NCBI GenBank assembly: GCA_963789005.1
Contig: CAWBIZ010000011.1
Coordinates: forward strand, 248,001 to 312,000
DNA length: 64,000 nt
Direction: 5' to 3'
From: DASSUW01 sp963789005
GTDB lineage: Bacteria; Actinomycetota; Thermoleophilia; Solirubrobacterales; Solirubrobacteraceae
Part shown: piece after piece, positions 56,529 to 64,000 of the stretch
Position numbering within the stretch: the first letter of the stretch is position 1
How the letters are laid out: each line of letters starts with the position of its first letter
Notes under the pieces: generated by a model
Databases searched by the model: none
Seen by the model: only the letters and a program-made list of their open reading frames with translations
Told to the model about the DNA's origin: nothing
Program-made: the position numbers and the translations under genes

Positions 56529-57640
56529 AGGTCGTCCGCCTCAGCGCTAGGGACTTCCGGTCCTACGAGGCTGCCGAGCTGCGGCTCGGCGCCGGGCTGA
56601 CGGTGATCGCCGGCCGCAACGGCGCGGGCAAGACGAACCTCCTGGAGGCGTTGTACTTCGCGGCCACCGGCCGCTCGTGCCGGACGGCGAACGAGCGCGA
56701 GGTGGTGCGCTTCGGCGCCGCGCTGACGCGGCTCGAGCTGCACACGGAGGACGAGCGCGGCGCGCACTCGACCACCGTCGGCTTCCAGCCAGGAGAGCCG
56801 AAGCACCTGCGCGCCGACGGAGCCCCCGTCGAGCGGCTGACCGACTCCGACGCCCGCCCGCTCGTCGCCGTGTTCCTGCCCGACCGGCTCGACCTCGTCC
56901 TCGGCGCGCCCGCGCTGCGCCGCTCGCATCTCGACCAGGTGGTCGCTGCGCTGTGGCCCGCTCGCGCCGCCACTCGCCGCGAGTACTCGGCCGCCCTCGC
57001 GCAGCGCAACGCGCTGATCGCCGCGGTGCGGGCCGGCCGCGGTGGGCGCGACTCGCTGCCGGCCTGGGACGCGTCGCTCGCGCGCCACGGGACCGCGCTG
57101 ATGCGGGACCGCGCCGAGGTCGTCGGGAGGCTGCACGAGCGGTTCGCGACCCACGCGGCAGCGCTCGGACTCGAGGGCGAGGTCGAGCTCGCGTACCGCC
57201 CGCGCTCCCGCGCGCAGTCGGCCGACGAGCTGGCGGCAGAGCTCGCCGAGCGGGTCGACGGCGACCTCGAGCGGGGCTTCACGGGGCACGGCCCGCACCG
57301 CGACGACCTCGCGCTGCGCCGCGACGGGCGCGAGCTGCGCTCGTACGGCTCGCGCGGCCAGGTCCGCCTCGGCCTGCTCGCGCTGCTGCTCGCCGAGCGC
57401 GAGGAGCTGGCCGCCGAGCGCGGTGCCCCGCCGCTGCTGCTGCTCGACGACGTGATGAGCGAGCTCGACGCCGCCCGCCGCGCGCGGCTCGTGGAGGTGC
57501 TTCGCGCGGGCGGCCAGAGCGTGATCACCGCAACCGAGCTCGCCCACGTGCCGGGCGCCGAGGACCCCGGTGTGGAGCGCGTGGCGATCGCGGACGGCCG
57601 CGTGCTCCAGGAGGCCGGCGAGGAGCGGCTGGCGGGATGA
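56525..57640 (+). CDS. recF: Recombination protein RecF
   Basis: The 371-residue SMC-like ATPase has Walker A AGRNGAGKTNLLEAL, LSARDFRSYEAAELRLGAG, GHGPHRDDLALRRDG, signature SYGSRGQVRLGLLALLLAE and Walker B LLLLDDVMSELDAARRARL. It loads RecA at gaps with RecOR. It overlaps dnaN by 4 nt. Confidence 0.95.
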   Translation: MKVVRLSARDFRSYEAAELRLGAGLTVIAGRNGAGKTNLLEALYFAATGRSCRTANEREVVRFGAALTRLELHTEDERGAHSTTVGFQPGEPKHLRADGAPVERLTDSDARPLVAVFLPDRLDLVLGAPALRRSHLDQVVAALWPARAATRREYSAALAQRNALIAAVRAGRGGRDSLPAWDASLARHGTALMRDRAEVVGRLHERFATHAAALGLEGEVELAYRPRSRAQSADELAAELAERVDGDLERGFTGHGPHRDDLALRRDGRELRSYGSRGQVRLGLLALLLAEREELAAERGAPPLLLLDDVMSELDAARRARLVEVLRAGGQSVITATELAHVPGAEDPGVERVAIADGRVLQEAGEERLAG

Positions 57641-57674
57641 GGCCCGGGGCGACGACGAGGGAGCGGGTCGCGGA

Positions 57675-57986
57675 ATGAGGCGCCGGGCGCTGCATCCGGT
57701 CTCCCGCGCGCTCGACCGGATGACGGCAAGCGTCGCCCCCGCGACGCTGCTCGCGGAGGTCCAGCAGGCGTGGCCGGAGGCTGCCGGCGAGGCCTTCGCG
57801 GCGCACGCCGAGCCGTGGGCCGAGCGCGACGGCGAAGTCATCGTCGCCTGCCCGCAGGCGGTCTGGGCGCAGCAGCTCGACCTGATGTCCGAGCCGGTCG
57901 TGGAGCGCCTCAACGCGGCGCTCGGGCGGCCTGCCGTCCGGCGCCTTCGCGTACAAGCGCGACGAGCCCCGCTACGGAGCGACTGA
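57675..57986 (+). CDS. dciA: DciA-family (DUF721) protein
   Basis: The 103-residue protein has the DUF721 core: LLAEVQQAWPEAAGEAFAAH, AEPWAERDGEVIVACPQAVW and AQQLDLMSEPVVERLNAALG. DciA loads DnaB in most bacteria that lack DnaC/DnaI, and its gene lies between recF and gyrB in Actinobacteria, as here. No long disordered N-terminal tail is present. Its co-occurrence with a DnaC-like gene next to dnaB is unusual. Confidence 0.9.
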   Translation: MRRRALHPVSRALDRMTASVAPATLLAEVQQAWPEAAGEAFAAHAEPWAERDGEVIVACPQAVWAQQLDLMSEPVVERLNAALGRPAVRRLRVQARRAPLRSD

Positions 57987-58056
57987 GTCGGTGCACTATT
58001 GCCGCGATTTGCAGCACTTTTGTTGCGCTGGACGGCCCCGTTCCGGAGGGGTGCCC

Positions 58057-58065
58057 TGCTAGAAT
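58057..58065 (+). promoter_or_regulatory. gyrB extended -10 promoter TGC-TAGAAT
   Basis: TGCTAGAAT is an extended -10 box, the best A/T-rich -10 in this gap. A leader of about 78 nt follows before the gyrB GTG, unlike the leaderless-type promoters elsewhere in the window. Confidence 0.55.
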
Positions 58066-58083
58066 AATGACCTCGTTATGGCT

Positions 58084-58124
58084 ACGCCCCGGCCTTGGGG
58101 GAGTGGGTTCTCCCGCCGGGGCGT
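58084..58124 (+). promoter_or_regulatory. Strong hairpin in the gyrB leader
   Basis: ACGCCCCGG (58084-58092) pairs with CCGGGGCGT (58116-58124), and inside it GGGAG pairs with CTCCC. It lies about 24 nt before the gyrB GTG, so it could regulate gyrB by supercoiling-linked transcription or by attenuation. Confidence 0.5.
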
Positions 58125-58148
58125 CGCACGTGTAGGACGAAAGGCATC

Positions 58149-60565
58149 GTGGCTCCAGACGACCGCAAGAGCGACCAGCAGCGAACCGGGTACGACGCCC
58201 AGGACATCACCGTCCTCGAGGGCCTCGAAGCCGTGCGCAAGCGGCCGGGCATGTACATCGGCTCGACCGGCGCGCGCGGTCTGCACCACCTGGTCTACGA
58301 GGTCGTCGACAACTCGGTCGACGAGGCGCTGGCCGGTCACTGCGACGCGGTCTCGGTGACGATCCACCCCGACAACTCGATCACGGTGGTCGACGACGGT
58401 CGCGGCATCCCGGTCGCGACGATGGAGAAGGAGGGCAAGCCGGCCGTCGAGGTGGTCCTGACCGTCCTGCACGCCGGCGGCAAGTTCGGCGACGGCGGCG
58501 GCTACAAGGTGTCGGGCGGCCTGCACGGTGTCGGCGTCTCGGTCGTCAACGCGCTCTCGGAGTCGCTGCACGTCGAGGTCCGCCGCGACGGCTTCACCTG
58601 GAGCCAGGACTACGCGCGCGGCGCGCCGCAGGGCCCGCTCACCAAGGGCGAGCCGACGAAGGAGACCGGCACCACGATCACCTTCCTCTCGGACGCCGAG
58701 GTGTTCGAGACGCTCGACTTCGACTTCAGCACGCTCGAGCAGCGCCTGCGGGAGACCGCGTTCCTGACCCGCGGCCTGCGCATCTCGATCGAGGACGAGC
58801 GCGGCGAGGGCGACCGGTCGGCCGAGTTCCACTACGAGGGCGGGATCGAGGACTTCGTCGCCTACCTGAACGAGAACAAGGACCCGATCCAGAAGAAGAT
58901 CGTCTTCTTCGCGGGCGACTCGGACGAAGGCGCGGTCGAGGTGGCGCTGCAGTGGAACTCCTCCTACCAGGAGTCGGTGTTCTCGTTCGCCAACAACATC
59001 AACACGCACGAGGGCGGCTCGCACCTGTCGGGCTTCCGTGGCGCGCTCACGCGGACGCTCAACGCGTACGCGCGCAAGACCGGCGAGCTCAAGGAGAAGG
59101 ACGAGAACCTCTCCGGCGAGGACGTCCGCGAGGGGCTGACCGCCGTCATCTCGGCCAAGCTCACCGACCCGCAGTTCGAGGGCCAGACGAAGACCAAGCT
59201 CGGCAACCCGGGCATGGAGGGCTTCGTCGCCTCCGTGGTCAACCAGAAGCTCGGGCAGTTCCTCGAGGAGAACCCGCAGGAGGCGCGCGCGGTGATCCGC
59301 AAGGCCGTGTCCGCCGCGCAGGCGCGCGCCGCCGCGCGCAAGGCGCGCGACGCGACGCGCAAGTCGGCCATGGGCGGCATGGGCCTGCCCGGCAAGCTCG
59401 CCGACTGCACGGTCAAGGACGCGTCGCTGACCGAGCTGTTCGTCGTCGAGGGCGACTCCGCCGGCGGCTCGGCCAAGCAGGGCCGCGACCGGTCGACGCA
59501 GGCCGTGCTCCCGCTGCGCGGCAAGATCCTCAACGTCGAGAAGTCGCGCATCGACAAGGTGCTGCAGAACGCCGAGATCACGGCGCTCATCACCGCGCTC
59601 GGCACCGGGGTGCGCGACGAGTTCGACATCGAGAAGGCGCGCTACCACAAGATCATCCTGATGACGGACGCCGACGTGGACGGCGCGCACATCCGCACCC
59701 TGATCCTCACGCTGCTGTTCCGCGAGATGCAGGAGCTGATCGAGGCGGGCTACGTCTACATCGCCAAGCCGCCGCTCTACAAGGTCACGCAGGGCAAGCG
59801 CGAGCGCTACATCGAGAAGGAGTCCGAGCTCGAGGAGACGCTGCTGAGCGAGAAGCTGGAGCGCTTCGAGGTCACGGACCACACGGGCCAGGCCTTCAAG
59901 CTGACCGACACGCGCTGGCAGCGCTACTCACGGCTGCTCAAGCAGTACGAGGGCTGGGCCAGCGCCCTGCGGGCCGACTTCGGGCACGAGGTCGTCCAGT
60001 TCCTCGAGGAGTCGCAGATCCTCGACGAGCAGGTCGCGACCCCCGAGGCGCTGCTCGAGCTGCTCGGGCGTGAGGATCCCGAGGGCGAGCCGTACACGAC
60101 CGAGCTGCTGGCGTCCGACGACGGGCTGATCCGCGTGCGCGCGGTCGAGCGCAAGAGCAACCTGGCCCGCACACACCGGCTGCGCCGCACGATGTTCGAG
60201 GCCAACGAGTACCGCCAGCTCGCGCGCGTGCACGCCGAGCTCGTGAAGATGGCCGGCATGCCGCCGTTCAGCGTCCGGCTCGGCGACGAGTCCGAGGACG
60301 CGCTGTCGTTCGAGGACCTGCGCCGCAAGGTGATGGAGGTGGCGGCCAAGGGGATCAAGCTGCAGCGCTTCAAGGGGCTCGGCGAGATGAACGCCGACCA
60401 GCTGCGCGAGACGACGATGGATCCGACGACGCGCACGCTGATGCAGGTCACGATGGACGACGCCGCGGCCGCCGACCGCCTGTTCACGATGCTGATGGGC
60501 GACAAGGTCGAGCCGCGCCGTGAGTTCATCGAAGAGAACGCCCGCGTCGCGACCCTCGACATCTG

Positions 60566-60566
<1 letters not shown>
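58149..60566 (+). CDS. gyrB: DNA gyrase subunit B
   Basis: The 805-residue ATPase subunit has EAVRKRPGMYIGSTG, YEVVDNSVDEALAG, VDDGRGIPV, GGLHGVGVSVVNALS, the TOPRIM motifs VEGDSAGGSAKQGRDR and LMTDADVDGAHIRTL, and the C-terminal GLGEMNADQLRETTMDP. Length matches GyrB with the extra insert rather than ParE. GTG start after GGACGAAAGG. The stop overlaps the gyrA ATG (TGATG). Confidence 0.97.
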
Positions 60567-63145
<2,579 letters not shown>

Positions 63146-63164
63146 GTCCTCCGCCGCGAGTTTC

Positions 63165-63371
63165 GCTACTCTCCCAGGACCAGAGAAAGGGGGTGGTCCG
63201 AAGTTGAGTGACAGTTCTTGCGGGACCCTGGAGGTGTCCGGCCGCTAGACAGCCGGAGCTGGACCGCTGGTGCGGAATCCACACCGTGACACCGCCGTCG
63301 ACGGCGCCGGAGCTGGTCCCCCCGGCCGCATAGTCAGCCGCTGACGGCTCGAAGATCCAGCGAAAGTGGTG
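63165..63371 (+). ncRNA. Candidate structured RNA or leader between gyrA and a terminator
   Basis: About 200 nt after gyrA hold several local hairpins: GGACCA/TGGTCC (63177-63199), TCCGGC/GCCGGA (63237-63256), CGCCGTCGACGGCG (near 63293-63306) and AGCCG/CGGCT (63336-63349). CCGGAGCTGG followed by A/T and CC is repeated at about 63252 and 63308. It ends at a strong terminator. No known RNA family is recognised by eye, so this is a candidate, not an identified gene. Confidence 0.4.
63204..63248 (+). CDS. Possible 14-residue peptide MSDSSCGTLEVSGR
   Basis: A TTG at 63204 lies about 10 nt after AAAGGGGG and opens a 14-codon frame ending in TAG, with one Cys. It sits in the structured region after gyrA. 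It could be a leader peptide or chance; it has no match that can be recalled. Confidence 0.2.
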   Translation: MSDSSCGTLEVSGR

Positions 63372-63405
63372 ATGAAGGCCCCGGGTGTCGACCCGGGGCC
63401 TTCAT
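63372..63405. terminator. Strong bidirectional terminator after gyrA region
   Basis: A perfect 15-bp stem, ATGAAGGCCCCGGGT / ACCCGGGGCCTTCAT, with loop GTCG is followed by CGTTTAAG. It lies between the plus-strand gyrA region and the minus-strand HNH gene, only 3 nt past the latter's stop. Confidence 0.85.
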
Positions 63406-63408
63406 CGT

Positions 63409-63978
63409 TTAAGCGGCTTCCGGCCAGGGCAGGTACTGCTTCCAGGTCGCCGGGATCGTCGGCGAGGCGAGCTGGATGAAGATGTGGGCCGCCGGGGTGC
63501 GGGGCTTGACCCGCGGGTGCATGTTGACCTGGTGCGGCAGGCGGTCGCCCTTGCGGCGGTTGCAGGGCGCGCAGGACGCGACGATGTTGTCCCAGCCGGA
63601 GCCGCCGCCCTTCGAGCGCGGGATCACGTGGTCGACGGTCAGGCTCGTGCGGGCGCCGCAGTACATGCACTCCCAGCCGTCGCGGGCGAACACGGCGCGG
63701 CGTGTGATCTTGCGCTTGTGGCTGTCGCGCGGCACGCGCACGTAGGTGACGAGCCGGATGACGACGGGCTTGGGCAGCGAGCCGGTCGCCCAGTGCAGGT
63801 CGGTCGCGCCGATCTCGATCACCTCCGCCTTCTCCTTGAGCAGGAGCACGGTGGCGCGGCGCACGGTGCAGACGTTGATCGGCTCGTACGTCGCGTTGAG
63901 CACCAGCACACGACCACCAGACCAACGGCCAGTGCCGTCGGTGTTCGGGCCGTGCGGCCGGTGGTCGTTCCGCCGCAC
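63409..63978 (-). CDS. HNH endonuclease-family protein
   Basis: The 189-residue protein has VLVLNATYEPINVCTVRRAT, then the HNH core with zinc Cys pairs: CMYCGARTSLTVDHVIPRSK (catalytic DH) and NIVASCAPCNRRKGDRLP. This stand-alone HNH family is common in Actinobacteria and often chromosomal, with unclear function (repair, or phage/plasmid-derived). The start may instead be GTG before LVLNATYEP (about 63908), which would remove an Arg/Gly-rich lead of about 24 residues. Confidence 0.88.
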   Translation of the reverse strand: MRRNDHRPHGPNTDGTGRWSGGRVLVLNATYEPINVCTVRRATVLLLKEKAEVIEIGATDLHWATGSLPKPVVIRLVTYVRVPRDSHKRKITRRAVFARDGWECMYCGARTSLTVDHVIPRSKGGGSGWDNIVASCAPCNRRKGDRLPHQVNMHPRVKPRTPAAHIFIQLASPTIPATWKQYLPWPEAA

Positions 63979-64000
63979 GGACCCCAGTGGTGGTACCGGG

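Noticed and set aside
63165..63371. tmRNA, RNase P RNA, 6S RNA or a known riboswitch after gyrA
   Set aside because: None of their hallmark sequences could be recognised by eye; left as an unassigned structured candidate.

Overview
The window is about 70% GC by eye and carries a chromosomal replication-origin neighbourhood. From right to left it has gyrA, gyrB, a DciA/DUF721 gene, recF, dnaN and dnaA on the plus strand, then rpmH, rnpA, yidD, yidC, jag, rsmG, parA and parB on the minus strand. This order is typical of Actinomycetota. Several traits suggest a deep-branching class such as Thermoleophilia (Solirubrobacterales-like): a class E sortase, a Bacillus-type QcrABC complex, GC-rich codon use with many GTG/TTG starts, and almost no Shine-Dalgarno sequences before many genes. 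The taxonomy is inference; no rRNA is present.

Layout. 1-8.6 kb: a cut-off secreted protein, a CPBP protease, a HAD phosphatase, an MscS channel, a bifunctional penicillin-binding protein, infA, thiL, a FlgM-like anti-sigma fragment, and a sortase paired with an inactive M28-like multi-membrane protein. 8.6-14.8 kb: a response regulator/histidine kinase/HtrA protease operon like mycobacterial MprAB-PepD, then a TreT-like GT4 and an OtsA-like GT20 for trehalose. 14.76-15.45 kb: a gene-free tract with a roughly 61-bp-periodic array of G-rich repeats and covarying palindromes, closed by inverted copies of the G-rich repeat. 16-21.7 kb: rpsF, ssb, rpsR, rplI, dnaB, a DnaC/DnaI-like loader and purA. 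21.7-27.5 kb: an RDD membrane protein, wecB, a class IV PLP enzyme, an ArsR/SRPBCC pair, a methyltransferase and a PQQ-type sugar dehydrogenase.

27.5-34.5 kb (minus strand): tRNA-Lys, tatC and tatA, then a menaquinone respiration operon (qcrA, qcrB, qcrC, menG, polyprenyl diphosphate synthase). 34.5-37.9 kb: a heme cluster of hemB, a fused AhbA-AhbB siroheme decarboxylase, and hemL with an apparent CTG start. 37.9-47.7 kb: an ABC exporter, an AI-2E-family permease, YmdB, a phosphodiesterase, DUF4126, a frameshifted aminotransferase, ddl and a DUF151 nuclease. 47.7-48.5 kb: vapBC and tRNA-Ile. 48.5-64 kb: the origin region, ending with an HNH endonuclease.

The most unusual items are the 61-bp palindrome array, the sortase/Gaa1-like pair, co-occurrence of DciA and a DnaC-like loader, the fused siroheme decarboxylase, a b6-type QcrB lacking the heme-c Cys, the structured region after gyrA, parS-half-site repeats next to parAB, and a recurring TAGNNT -10 element placed 6-11 nt before start codons, implying widespread leaderless transcription.
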